Assembly: GCF_030445035.2 (NCBI RefSeq)
Contig: NC_092216.1
Coordinates: 17,237,405 to 17,301,404 of the forward strand
Source: Dasypus novemcinctus
Taxonomy: Eukaryota > Chordata > Mammalia > Cingulata > Dasypodidae
Reading direction: 5' to 3'
Length of the DNA: 64,000 bases
This document shows, one piece after another, positions 10,116 to 22,527 of this stretch. Made by a program: the position numbers and the translations under genes. The notes under the pieces were generated by a model. The model was not told where the DNA came from. It made no database searches and saw nothing but the letters and a program-made list of their open reading frames with translations. Position 1 is the stretch's first letter. The number at the start of each line of letters is the position of its first letter.

Positions 10116-13100
10116 GGAGAAGTTTAAGCAACACACACTTAGACAAATGCTGGGTCAAGGAGGAAACTCAAAAGAAATCAGTAATTACCTTGAAACCAAT
10201 AAAAATGACCCCACAACAATTTGGCAAAAGCTGTACTGAGAAGGCATAAATTCATATATCAATAGAGAAGTTGGAAGCAGATTTAGCTCACTGGATAGAG
10301 CATCTGCCTGCCATATGGGAGGTCCAGGACTCAAACCCAGGGCCTCCTGACCCATGTGGAGCTGGCCCACATGTAGTGCTGATGAATGCAAAGAGTGCTA
10401 TGCTACACAGGGGTGTCCCCCACATAGGGAAGCCCCATGTGCCGGAGTGTGCCCTGTAAGGAGAGCTGTCCCATGCAAAAAAAAAAAAAAGATAAAACTG
10501 AAGACCTAAACATGCACTTGGAGGGATTAGTAAAATTAAAAGCAAACAAGAACAAAAAAAAAAAAAATCTAACCCCAAAGGAAGTAGAAAGATATAGCAA
10601 AGATCAGAGCAAAACTAAATGAAATAGAAAATAAGAGAGCACTAGAAAAAATAAAATAAAGAGCTGATTCTTTGAGAAGATCAATAAAATTGGCAAATCC
10701 TTAGATATACTATCTAAGAAAGAAAGAGAAAAGATGCAAATACACAAAATAAGAAATGAGGAAGGGGATATTCCCTTGACCCACAGAAATAGTGTGAAAA
10801 ACTATATGCCAAGAAAAGGACAATTAGAGGAAAGGACAAATTCCTAGAAACACATAAGCAGCCTAATTTCATGAAAGAAGAAATTGATAAACTCAACAGG
10901 CCAATCACAAGTAATGAGATTGAATTAGTCATCAAAAACCTTCCAACTGAGAAGAGCCCAGGACCAGACAGCTTAACAGTGGAATTGTACCAAACATTTA
11001 GGAAAGAACTAACACCTGTCTTGCTTAAACTCTTCCAAAAAATTGATGTTAGAAGGAACATTGCATAACTAATCCTATGATACCAACATTACCCTAAAAC
11101 CAAGCCAAACAAATATGCCCCTGGAATGGAAAATTACAGACAAATCTCTCTAATCAGTCTACATGCTAAAACCCTCAAAAAATACTTGCTAATTGTATTC
11201 AACAATACAGCAAATGAATTAAATACTATGATTAAGTGGGTTCCATCCCTGATATGCAAGGATGGCTCAACATAGGAAAATCAATCAATATAATACACCA
11301 CATATACAGATCATAAGAAAAAATCATGGTCATATCAATAGATGCAGATAAAACATTAAAAAAAGTACAGCACCCTTTCCTGATAAAAAACTTTGCAAAA
11401 GATAGGGATAGAAGGAAACGTTCTGAACATGATAAAGGGTGTATATGAAAATCCCACAGTTAACATGGTACACAATAGTGAAATACTAAAATCTTTCCCT
11501 CTAAGATTGGGAACAACACAAGGATGCCCACTATCACCCCTTCTATTTAACATTGCATTAGAAGTACTTCCTTGAGTACTCAGGCAAGAAACAGATATAA
11601 AAGGCATCCAAATTGGAAAGGAAGAAGTAAAAATTTCACTATTTACAGATGATATGACCCTCTACATAGAAAGCCCTAAGAAATAAAAAAAAACAAAGCT
11701 CCTAGAACTTAAAAATAAGTACACTAAAGTTACAGGTTTTAAGATCAATGTGCAAAAATTAGTAGCATTCAGTACCCAAATAATGAACAATTTGAGGATG
11801 AAATTGAGAAAAAATACCATTTACAATAGTAAATAAAAAAAAACATAGGAATAAATTTAACTAAAGATGTAAATGACTTATATGCAGAAAACTACACAAC
11901 ACTGTTAATGGAAATCAATGAAGACTTAAATAAATGGAAGAATGTTCCCTATTTATGGATAGGAAGACTAAATACCATTAAGATGTCTATCCTACCCAAA
12001 CTAATCTACAGATTTAATGTGATCCCAATAAAAACCAGCAGGGCATTTTTAACTGAAGTGGAAAACGTAACTATGAAATTTATTTGGAAGGGAAAGAGGC
12101 CCTGAATAGCCAAAGACGGCTTCAAAACCTCCATTATATTGATATTAAGATAGGCATACTGACAACTGGAACCAAATTGAGATTTCTGATATAGATCCTC
12201 ATATATACATTTATCTGATATTCAACAAGTCCACCAAGCCCATTAATTGGGAGAGAAAGACCTCTTCAACAAATGGTGTTTGGAGAACTGGATATCCATA
12301 TGCAAAAGAATGAAAGAAGAACCCCATCTCACACCTTATACAAAAATCAACTCAAGATGGATCAAAGATCTAAACATAAGAGCCAAGACCATAGAGCCTT
12401 GGAAGACAATGTAGGGAAGCATCTATAGGACCTTGTAATAGGAAATAACTTCATGAACATCACACCCAAAGCACAAACAGTAACAGAAAAAGAATAGATA
12501 AATGGGACCTCCTCAAAATTAAAACCTTTTTACCTTAAAGGGGTTTGTCAAGAAAGTGAAATAACAGCATACACAATGGGAGAAAATATTTGGTAACCAT
12601 ATATCTGATAGGAGCCTGCTATCCAGTAGATATAAAGAAATCCTATATCTCAAAATAAAAAGACAACCAACCCATTTAAAAATTCAGCAAGAGATTTGAA
12701 CAGACACTTCTCCAAAGAAGAAAAACAAAATGGCTAAAAAGCACATGAAAAGATGCTCAATGTCACCAGTTATTGGAGAAATGCAATTCAAAACTGCAGT
12801 GAGATACCATCTTACACCCATTAGACTGGTGCTTAGTAAGAAAACAAGAAAACTACAAGTGTTGGAGAGAATGTGGGGAATGAGAACACTCACCCACTGC
12901 TGGTGAAAATGTAGAAGGATCCAGCCATTGTGGAGGACAATTAGGCAGTTCTTCAAAAAACTAGCTAACGATTTGCCTCATAACCAGCAATTCCAGTGTT
13001 GGATATTTATACAGAAGAATTGAAAACAAAGACATGCAGTGATATATGCAATGTCCTTAGAGTTATTATTCACCATTGCCAAAAGTTGGAATCAACCCAA

Positions 13101-13245
13101 ATGCTCATCAACAGATGAATGGATAAACAAAATTAGATATATACATACAATGCAACACTACTCAGCTGTCAGAGGGAATATAGTACTAAGACATGGGATA
13201 ACGTGGATAAATCTTGAGGACCTTCCTTATATTAAGTGAAGCCAG
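10116..13245 (+). pseudogene. L1-B ORF2 remnant (reverse transcriptase and C-terminal part)
   Basis: Starts at the ORF2 region just after the endonuclease (WVKEETQKKSVITLKPIKMT-like), is split by a SINE at 10268-10491, and continues through KSPGPDSLTVELYQTF (about 10960) and [20 protein letters not shown] (about 11500), then a damaged FTDDMTLY (about 11640; the A of FADD is changed). KFIWKGKRP lies at about 12085, and the C-terminal region with the Cys-rich segment lies to about 13240. It has stops and frameshifts throughout and cannot encode a working enzyme. The endonuclease is absent. Confidence 0.85.
10268..10491 (+). mobile_element. DAS-type SINE, 3'-shortened, in L1-B ORF2
   Basis: Head GGAAGCAGATTTAGCTCACT with A-box TAGCTCACTGGATAG and B-box-like ACTCAAACCC, then the DAS body (GACCCATGTGGAGCTGGCCC, AAGAGTGCTATGC, CCCTGTAAGGAGAGC) and an A14 tail. 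L1-B ORF2 continues on both sides. The tail follows the GTAAGGAGAGC block directly, so the 3' half of the full-length SINE (seen at 44052-44472) is missing. Confidence 0.9.
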
Positions 13246-16087
13246 CAAGGCACTACATGACAAATACTATGTGTCCTCTCTGATATAGATTAAGCAAATC
13301 AAATCATCTTGGAAAGCTAAAGTCTGGAGGATAGACTTACAGGAAATAGCAGGGGAGAGGAAGGTTGTGAGACAACACCCACATGTGAGAAATCTATGAC
13401 AAGGTGCAGGTAAGTAGTTGTGCAGTGAAGGGATGTGACAGGGGTATAGTAATACTGTTAGTTTGGGCTGTGCAGGCTTGACAGCACTTGGGTTGGACTT
13501 GAGGAGAGAGTGGGGGGAGCAGGTAAATATGGGGGATTGGTGGGTACATGGTTGAAACTATAATGGTGAAGAAATTCTTTCGACAATGTAGTAAGAAATG
13601 GTTACTGATTTAGGGCATTGGATGTGGGATATTTGGCACAGGATGCACCTGGCACAGGCTTCTAGGGAATGTGGGGGTGCTCATCTTGTCATAGTGTGTT
13701 ATATCAGTAGGTGGAGACCGATACAATGAGTGGCAAGGTTTTATATATCCATCTTGGAGGCTCGATGTTCTCAAACAGAGGGGACGTGTCTGACAAGAGC
13801 AAAGATGACTGCTAAGTGGGGAGGACAGACTAGTGTGTCAAGCCCTCAGCACTGTTGTAAGTATCTATGAAACTTGTCCTTCAAGCAGTGAAGCTTAGTT
13901 TTCATTGTAGGCCATGAAGGAAGGGGGAGAGAGGAATAGAATGTATCAAAGAGGAGGTAATTGGTGGGTAATGGAAACATTCTGCAATAATGGATACAGG
14001 CCATGCTAAATTTCACCAAAAATTTATAAAAGGTATGGTCTAAAATGTAAACTACTGACCATGGTTAGTAGCTATGTTTCAATATTTATACTTCAGTTAT
14101 AGCAAACATAACATCCAAATGTAAAAAGGTATTTTTGGGGAAGGACTAGGGTTAAAGCGGAGGATGTTGAGTATATGGGAGTCCCCTATGTTCTGTATGT
14201 GACTTTACTGTGACCTAAGAAATTACTATAACTTCTTTGAATTCCTAATGAAAAAAGATGGAAAAGACTGTCTTGCCACTATACGTACAGGAAAAATAAA
14301 CACCTATTACAGTGATGAAAGGTAAAACATTTTTTAGTAATTATGATTTTTTCATTTTTAATACCCCAATTTTTATAGTATTTAGGTTTTCTAAAGTATG
14401 TATTTAATTTCTAATCTTTAAATCTATCATTACTATTTAATTTCCTATAAATTGAATTTGACATTACATTAGGCTTTATTTTTGAAGAAGTTTTGGCTCA
14501 CAGAGGGATTCAAGTATGGCAGGGGAGGACTTTTGGTGTGAGGTGCCATTGATGGGGGATGCATGAGAGGGAGTTCACCTGAGCATCCATATAAGGTTTA
14601 AAGATATGCTCATATGACTGTTGGGTATTGACATGGTGGGTAGAGTATCACACAACTGAGGGAGCATTGAGTTCCCACGTTGGGGAGCTCTGTCACATTC
14701 GCCAGTGGAACAGCAACAATATCTCAAATGCAAGCACAATGACCAATGAAAAAGGTTGTTCCAATGATGGGCCCTTGATACTGACAACTATGCTGATGAG
14801 CCTGTGTGCTTAAAATTTCAGCTAGGCCTAGAACTGTAGGGTACCTAAGAGTTACCCCCTGATAGCCTCCCTGTTGCTCAAATGAGGCCACTCTCTAAGC
14901 CAAACTCAGCATGTAAATGCATTAATTTCCCCCAGTGTGGGACATGACTCCTGGGAATGAGCCTCCCTGGTGCCAAGGGATTACTTCCAATCCCTAACTG
15001 GTATTGCAACTAGAAAAAGACTTTGAATAAAATGGGAAAATGATAAAGACAAATGAGTTTATATGGCTAAGAGACATCAAAATGAGTTGGGAGGTCATCA
15101 GAGGGCTCAGCCTTATGTATGTCTCAGCAGGATCTCAGAGTCAGCCAAAGTAGATACAACCCCAGGTAGTAGTGTTCTTGAGGGCTATTGAGACACCCAG
15201 GTCCTATGGTCATGGGAGATGGTTCCAGAGTTCAGTGCCTTGCCAGTGGCCTTACTTTGGAATTTGTGCTCCTGAGTGTGGAGTTGGAGTCACATGTGAC
15301 TTCTCTACACATGCCTCTTCTCTCCCTTTTATGGAACCTGTGGTTGGTCCTGGGTTGGTGTATGCCCAGGAGATTTGACTTTCTGGACTCTCCATGTGCC
15401 ACTTGGGGCCCGAGCCTCAACATTGTTGCAGCACCCACTCTCCAGTTTGCTGGAATTACCCCAGTCAGCTGGACTTACCCCAGTCAGCTGTAAGGATGGA
15501 CAACCATCTCAGAAATTGAGAGTCTACAACTGAGGGCATGAGGGTCACATCCACCACCTATGTGGGATCAAAGTCCCCTCTCAAGTGATAGGTGGAGTGG
15601 GCATCACCACTCCATGGTTCTCAGTTGGAGGAATCAAATATGGATTAGGGTGCACTTACTGGTATTCATTATAGAATTATTGTGACATGAGCAATGAAAG
15701 AAATTATCATTGATGTTGAGACAGTTGCCACAGGAGTTCCCAAAAGCAGGAGAGGGAAGAGATGGTGTTCTATAGGGGCATTTTCAAGACCTAGAGTTGT
15801 CCCGAATGATGTTGCAGGGAGAGATGCATTACCCCTGAATGGACTGGGAGAGAGTGTAAATTACCATTTAAACTATAATCCATGTGTGTAGCAGTGCTCA
15901 AAATGTATTCATCAATTGCAATGAATGTACCACACTAATGAAAGAAGTTAATGTAGGAAAAGTGGAGATATGAGGAGTGGGGCATATGGGAACCTCCTAT
16001 ATTTTTTAATATAACATTCATTTTGTGTTTTCTGTGTATCTTTTAAAAATAAATGCAGTACATATACACACACACATATATATATAA
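13246..16087 (+). mobile_element. L1-B long 3' UTR
   Basis: About 2.8 kb after ORF2. The same order of blocks follows ORF2 of L1-D at 49080-51958, so the length is a property of the lineage. Blocks include a GT/G-rich first part, CTTGCCACTATACGTACAGG at about 14274, GACATGACTCCTGGGAATGA at about 14941, TTTGTGCTCCTGAGTGTG at about 15263, and the terminal TATGGGAACCTCCTAT at about 15987. Antisense and partial copies of its last 0.2-1.1 kb are scattered through the window. Confidence 0.8.
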
Positions 16088-16800
16088 AGAACTAATAACA
16101 ATCTTACAACCAAATACATTCTATGAAGCAGCATCACCCTAACATTAAAAGCAGATAAAGATACTAAAAGAAAAATAAAGAAAGAAAATTACAGACAAAT
16201 ATCCCTAATAAACATAGATGCAAAAATTCTCAACCAAATAATTTAAACTGAACCCAAACTTACTTTAAAAGAATGTATACCCTATTATAAACAGTTCAAG
16301 TTACAAATGTTAAAAGTACAAGCATAAAAACTAATGCAACAGGAAAGCAACTGTGGCTCAATCAGTTGGGCTCACATCTACCATATGGAAGGCCCTGGGT
16401 CCCCCTCCCAGGCCCTCCTGGTTAAGAAAGGATTGGCCACAAGCTGCAGAGAGTCACTGGCAAGTAAGCGCCACAGAGAGCAGACTTAGCAAGATGACAC
16501 AACAAAAAAGAGAGACAAAACATAGATATAGACATAGAGACAAAACAAAAACATAGAACAGTGTGCAGGAAATGGACACAGAAAGCAGACAATAAGCAAG
16601 CTGCAAGGTGGGGATAAATAAATAAAAATAAAATACAGACACACAGAAGAACACAGTGAATGGACACACAGAGCAGACAGCAAGCAAGCCACAAGGGGTG
16701 GGGGAAGAAAAACTAATGAAACATGTCAATGGGGGCAAGTATGTGGGAACACCATGCTTTTTACATGATTATTCATAAACCTATATCTTGCCAAATTTAA
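16088..16800 (+). mobile_element. L1-A continuation (ORF2 fragment and 3' end), split by SINE
   Basis: AAGAACTAATAACAATCTTA continues the L1-A ORF2 reading that stopped at 9250, with the SFYEAASP-type region and [18 protein letters not shown]-like motif at about 16180-16250. Then comes an internal deletion to a 3'-UTR-like end at 16723-16800 (GGGGGCAAGTATGTGGGAAC). A SINE sits between at 16341-16707. Confidence 0.7.
16341..16707 (+). mobile_element. DAS-type SINE with target-site duplication
   Basis: Head GAAAGCAACTGTGGCTCAAT, B-box region degraded (GGGTCCCCCTCCC), then an A/C/G-rich body with ATAGACATAGAGACAAAAC and GGACACACAGAGCAGACAGC repeats. It is flanked by AAAAACTAATGCAAC (16326-16340) and AAAAACTAATGAAAC (16708-16722), a 14/15 match expected from L1-mediated insertion. 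The body holds two related blocks (about 16545-16605 and 16635-16700), suggesting an internal duplication. Confidence 0.9.
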
Positions 16801-17535
16801 AAAATTTTAATAAACAATATGAGGCTCCACAGCAATATCCTTATGAGAGAGCTTGATTTGAAGACCAGCTTTGTTTGGAGAGCAGAAAAAACAGTAAAGA
16901 AAATACAAGCCAGGAAAGTATGGATCTTGGAAGCCGATATAATTGCAGAAACCTCTCATTTGATGCCAGAGGTTTATGGTATAAACTGATATTATAATTG
17001 TATTTATAATGCTACTGCTTTTAGCGAAAGGGAAGTCTTCAGCAATTCCAGTGAAGGTTTCAGTAGAGATCAAAGAGAAGAGTCAGTTGTTGACATATCC
17101 ATCAGAAGGTGGAGGTATAGGAGTGGAATCCCTTCAGAGTACTTGGTTATAATGAGGAAGAAAGACATTTGCTATATTTGAAAAAGACCAAGAAGGTTTG
17201 ATTTCATTTTGCTTTTAAGGTTGCAGCTTGTAAATATTGTTGAGAAGGAGATAGGAGTTAGTAGTGAAAGAGAAGCGTAATACAGAAAATCTTTGGTCAT
17301 GTAAGGTATCTGAAGAAAATTGGACAAAATGACAGCAGCAAACAGAATAAATGAACTCTCCCCACATAAAAGGAAGAAAGAATATGTAGACTCAGGCAAG
17401 TTTTAAGGTTGATGGCAGGAGATTAAGGAATTATTCTTTGTGGTTTATAGTTTTGTTGTGAAAAAAATAAGGTGGAGGTTTTCAGGAAAACAAGGGAATT
17501 TTTAAACCTCTGCAGAAAAGGAGACTTTGCTATTT
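16801..17535. other. unassigned DNA
   Basis: No known repeat or coding potential is recognised. The minus-strand ORFs are short and have no family features. Confidence 0.5.
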
Positions 17536-17790
17536 TTGAAATAAAATTTTATTGAAGTGTATCACTTACACATAAATGCACATAAACAATAAATATCATT
17601 GTGAATTTACAAAACATGCATATCATCATAAAAGGTGCCCAAATATCTCTTTTCCACCAAACCCTGCAACTATGAAAGAGTATTGTCACTTTCATTTGGT
17701 GCACTTTCCCCCCAACCCACCCAATCATTAATATCCTATATCAATATTATGAATTTATTATCATTCATGAGAGAACATAGGAAACCTCAC
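17536..17790 (-). repeat. interspersed repeat 3' end, antisense
   Basis: The plus strand begins AATAAAATTTTATTGAAGTG and parallels 870-1125 (TTTTATTGAAGTATACC). It then has ACAATAAATATCATTGTGAA. It is a decayed L1-type 3' end on the minus strand, subfamily unknown. Confidence 0.5.
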
Positions 17791-18369
17791 TCATAAAACA
17801 AAACTACTCGAAAGCAGAGTTAAGAACGCAGTTGAAGATCATAAATGTGAAGCAGCATGAATCTATTCATAGTCATAATCTATATTTGTACTTGAGTTAT
17901 AACTTCCATAACAGCCCATATTCAAGGCATTTGGACTGATATACAGGACTAAATTGAGCCTGAAATATGGTAGAATAATAGACATAATATAGTCGAAGTG
18001 AGACAAGGTAGATTCCAAAATGAGTAAAATACAAGTGAACAAATAGGAGTCAAGAAAAAAATGAATGTTGTAGATGAAGTTGATAGACAGTAACTTTGAT
18101 TGTAGGGGGAGAGGAAGCTACAGAGCCAGGTAAAATTGATATATTATAGATGGTGTATTTCTGCCAGATGCTAGGGTGCAGATCCATGGCTATAGGAGAG
18201 AATGAGTGAAGCAGAGAAAGAGATCTCTGAATGAGGAGACCAAGGGGAAAAAAGGCATGATGGATCAGATTAAGTTACCCAGATCCAAGTGGAAGGGGAG
18301 GCCCTATGGTAGGTACACACCTTCTCAATAAAGGAAATAAGAAGTCTATACATGACCATGAAAATTGTG
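17791..18369. other. unassigned DNA before the minisatellite
   Basis: Nothing recognised. The last bases grade into the first, diverged unit of the tandem array. Confidence 0.5.
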
Positions 18370-19984
18370 ATGGGAAGTGGTGCACTTCTCAAAAGAGCAT
18401 AGGGATTTACATGACATGGTGAGAGGGGCTGGAAAGTGGTGCATAATTCAAGACAGCACAGGGATTTACATGCAATGTGAAGAGGCGCTGGAAAGTGGAA
18501 CACAGTTCAGGGAGTATAGGGATTTACAAGAGAGGGATGAGGGACTGAAAAGTGCACTACTCAAGAGAGCATGGGGATTTACATGAGATGGAAAGAAAGG
18601 CTGGAAAGTGGTGCACACCACAAGTGAGTACAGGAAATTACATGAGATGAAAAGAGGGGATGGAAAGTGGAGCACGACTCAGGAGCACAGGGATTTATAT
18701 ATAATGGGAAGAGGGGCACACCTCAAGAGCACAGGAATTTACAGTAGATAGGTAGAGGGGCTAGAAAGTGGTGCACATCATAAGAGAGCACAAGGACTTA
18801 CATAAAATTGGAAGAGGGACTGGAAGGTGGTGAACACTTTAAGAGCACAGGGAATAACATGAGATGGGAAAAGGGCCTGGAAATTGGTGCACACCCCAAG
18901 AGCACAGAGATTTACATTAGATGGGAAGAGGGACTGGAAAGCGGTGCACACTTCAAGAGCAGAGGACTTTATATGAGATGGGAGAAGGGGCTGGAAAGTG
19001 TTACACAAATCAAGAGAGCACAGGGATTTACATCAGATGGGAAGATAGACTGTTAAATTGGTGCACAGCTCAGGAGAACACAGGAATTTACATGTGATTG
19101 GAAGAGGTGCAAGGAAGTGGAGCACACCTCAAGGGAACAGGGATTTACATAAAATGGGAAGAGGGGCTGGAAATGGCTGACTCTTCAAGAAAGTACACTG
19201 ACTTATATTAGATGGAAAGAGGGCTGGAAAGTGGTGCACAACTCAAGAAGCACAGGAATTTACAGGAGATGGAAGAAGGCCAGGAAAGTACACATGTCAA
19301 GAGTATAGTGATTTCCACAAAATGGAAAGAGGGGCAAGAATGTGGTAAACACATGAGAGTGCAGTGATTTGCATCAAATAGAAAGAGGGGCTTGAAAGTG
19401 GTGCACACCTCAAGAGAGCACTGGGACTTATGTGAGAAAGAAAAAGGGGCCAGAAAGCAGTCCACACCTCAACAGAGCACAGGGATTTACACAGAAGGAA
19501 AAAGGGGCTACAAAGTGGTACACACTTCAAGATGCACAGGAATTTACATGAGATGGGAAGAAGAGCTCAAAAATGGTGTACATTTCAAGAGACCATAAGA
19601 ATTTACATGAGATGGGAAGAGGAACTAGAACGTGGTGTAAACCTCAAGAGCACAGGGATTTACATGAGATAAGAGGGTCTGGAAAGGGCTGGACACCTCA
19701 AGAAAGCACAGTGATTTACATGAGATGGGAAGAGGGGCAGTGATTTACATGAGATGGGAAGAGGGGCTGGAAAGTGGTGGACACCTCAAGATACAGGGAA
19801 TTTCATGAGAAGCGAAGAGGTGCTGGAAAGTGATGCACACCTGAAGAGAGCACAGGGATTTACATGAATTGGCAAGAGGGGCTTGAAAGTGGTGGACACC
19901 TCAAGAGAACACATGGATTTACATGAGAAGGGAAGAGAGGCTGGAAAATTGCACACATCAAGAACACAGGGATTTACAGGTGAT
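18370..19984. repeat. minisatellite, about 29 units of 56-59 bp
   Basis: A purine-rich unit repeats without interruption. Its core reads GGGATTTACATGAGATGGGA, then AGAGGGGCTGGAAAGTGG, then TGCACACCTCAAGAGAGCAC. I count about 29 occurrences of the ATTTAC core or its variants between 18410 and 19971, a mean spacing of about 56 bp. Units differ by substitutions and small indels, and one short unit lies at 19730-19745. Central and right-hand units look closer to consensus than the left edge. ORFs in both directions across it are by-products of the repeat, not genes. Confidence 0.95.
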
Positions 19985-20504
19985 AGTCTGCAAATGGTAA
20001 CAGGGAGCCAGAACCAAGGCAATTTTTTCCCCAGTCCTACAACCAGGCATGTGAGTGAATGAACAGCTCTGGCTGGTTGTATGCAGGCCAGGGGTCTTCA
20101 GAAAGGAAACCTAAGTTTCTCTCTAGGTCAGGATGTGACAGGGATCACATCAGATCAGAGAAGGGCTAAGGATACAGAGAAGGCTGTTAATTACAGACTG
20201 AGGAATTATTAAGATGGAAGGGTTTTAGAAGGGATTAAAAAAAGTGGAAACCAGTGGTGTTCAGGATATTTAGAGGAGTTTGAAGATAATACTGGACAAT
20301 ATAAATGCAAGTGCTGTTCTCACTTAATTCTATCCCTTTTCCTTACAAGAGTCCTTCAAATATTTTTGATAGTTTATAATCTCCCTTTTGTTATTTGGGC
20401 ATAACATATTCCTCTCAGTTTTATTTATTTAAATGAACTCATACCCTTCTTGGATTTTTTATTTGCCAAAATTTTCCCCACTGTGTTTGCTCTTCAGTTT
20501 CACG
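19985..20504. other. unassigned DNA
   Basis: Nothing recognised between the minisatellite and the MIR. Confidence 0.5.
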
Positions 20505-20705
20505 GATGTTTTATGAAGACTTGTTTGAATCCTGACCCTTCCACTTACTGCTGTGTGACAACCTACTTGATCTCAGTTGTCTCAATTCCCTCATCAGAGG
20601 ATATTAATACTATCTTATAGGGTTAAAATTAATTGCATGTAATGCAAGTAGCACAATGGTTGCCACATGGCAGTCACATAGGGCATATAGTATCCATTTC
20701 AGGCA
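20505..20705 (+). mobile_element. MIR SINE
   Basis: Follows the MIR consensus in order: TTTGAATCCTGACCCTTCCA, CTTACTGCTGTGTGACAACC, TCTCAATTCCCTCATCAGAG, then ATAGGGTTAAAATTAATTGC, AATGCAAGTAGCACAATGGT and GGCAGTCACATAGGGC. This is an ancient tRNA-derived SINE of the mammalian ancestor, fixed and inactive. Confidence 0.85.
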
Positions 20706-22527
20706 AAAATACTCCAGGTGTGGTCAGACTTTCCAAGAATAATGACACTCTGTTTCCCTTGTCTATGGTACAAACACAAATTGATATACCTTCCTAAGAA
20801 CTGCCTCATCATTGTCTCATGTAAACTTCAACAATTGAGTAAGAATTATTTGGAGGCATGTATAGAGTAAGAAACCTCTAAGAAACCTCATGTCAGATGG
20901 ACTTCTATGTGAAAATCACATTTTCTACACATTTAGTAAGGTTTATGATCATATTAGAAACTAAAAGCCTAAAAAATTTGATTCAATGTAAGTTAATTTA
21001 ATAGCATATAATGAGGGATGGAATCTACATACCAAACAAGTAAAATGTGCAAGAATTATTCACTGAGGGAAGAAAGTATGAATCCTATTATCTGAAGATA
21101 TAATGTATCTTAGAAATAAAACAACAATTGTATCAACCAGACTGGGTGATGCAGCTGATGTGTGATGAGGCATATCAGTCCCTTCCTTGCGTCATCTGCA
21201 GGGCTGGAGGACAGAAGCAAGACCATGTTGGTGGCTTAGGGGATCAACAACCTGAGTACCAGACACCTGGTGCAGCAATGCATTCCAGGTGAAGAAGGCA
21301 GCTTCTGGGGCCCCGACCATCCTGGGAACTCTACTCAATGCGCTCCCCTGACACCTTGGCAGGTCAGGAGGGCCAACTGCTTTGAGTTTTACCACCTCCT
21401 TTAACACAATCTGGCAAATTTTCAGCAATTGCTTTGGAAGATCTCAGAATCTTCCTTTGAAAGGCTGCAAATAGTGTTTAGATGGGCAACTGAATTTCCA
21501 GAATAAAAGTTTTCTCTTGGCCCAGATGAATGGCTCTTGGGATTATTCTCCCACTTTGTGATATCATATGGGTTGCTAATCCCAGAACCTCCCTAGATGT
21601 GTTTACTCACTACAACAGATGATTTTTAGCACTTCTGCAGAATGATCTCTTTATTCTGTGTCTGCTGAGTTTTATCATTTTGAACCATGGAGAAAGAAGT
21701 ATATGGGAATTTTTTTTTTTTGCAGGTGCTGAAGATTACTTCAATGCTAGAATAAGGGTACAAATATGAATGTGAAACAGGTACAATTATTTGAATAAAT
21801 TTCTGTATGTTCTGAGAAATTTCATGAATTTTTAATGAAAAACCTAAAACCATAAACATTTATACTATTTATGAAAATGTCTCCTTTATACTTCAAATTA
21901 TTATGGGGTCTGAACAAACTCCATTAATCCATGCATTGGAAACTAAGTTTTTTCTTGGCCAGCTGCTAAAAAAAGAACAAGATTAATTGAAATTTATGAG
22001 TAAATATGCTCAAATTCAAATAGCAAAACAAAATTTTTTAAAAACTAACTTATAAACTACTTATAAGACTGAAAAAAAATAAAAGCCAGAAATTCCCAAA
22101 TTTAGAAATGAAAAAGGTTATCATTGCAGACCCTCCAGATATTAAGAAATTAATTAGGATGTTCCCTTTTAACCAGCTGAATTGTAAGTTTTTCATCAGT
22201 CAACTGCCTGTCCTGCAGCCTACATAAGCCTTTTATGCTTGATGTTACACTTGACAGGTTATTTACATATTAGGTAAACCTAAAGAGAGAAGAGGGCTTT
22301 TTTGCCTCTCACAAAAACAAAGTTGAATGTTTTAGAAAGTCTCTAGGTAACAATATCATGGTAGAGAAAAAAGTTCCAAAGTTCCACTCACTTACAGAAA
22401 TAAGCACACACTGGCAGAAAAAACTTCCTCAGAATCCTGGAAAACAGTCAAAGTGTACAGCAACTAAACAAATGCAGACTGAGAAAAAGAAATAAAATAA
22501 ATATATAAAAATAATAGGAAAATTTAT
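20706..22527. other. unassigned DNA
   Basis: No gene or repeat recognised over 1.8 kb. A moderately GC-rich patch at 21190-21430 holds a 78-codon minus-strand ORF without recognisable features. Possibly ancestral single-copy sequence. Confidence 0.45.

Larger units (their letters stand above)
9251..16087 (+). mobile_element. L1 element (L1-B), internally deleted, inserted in L1-A
   Basis: The 5' end lies near GGGACAAGATGG (9264-9275), followed by a 5' UTR to about 10115, then ORF2 from its middle region, with ORF1 and the endonuclease missing, then a 3' UTR of about 2.8 kb ending near 16050-16087 with TTTTAAAAATAAAT and a CA/TA run. L1-A ORF2 sequence is present on both sides. The bases AAAGACAATCT at the left junction and AAAGAACTAATAACAATCT at the right look like a target-site duplication that lost a few bases on the left. 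Confidence 0.8.

Noticed and set aside
18377-20022. ORFs on both strands across the minisatellite, and the idea of a CRISPR-like array
   Set aside because: The ORFs repeat with the unit and exist on both strands. Units are contiguous and diverged with no unique spacers, and the sequence is mammalian.
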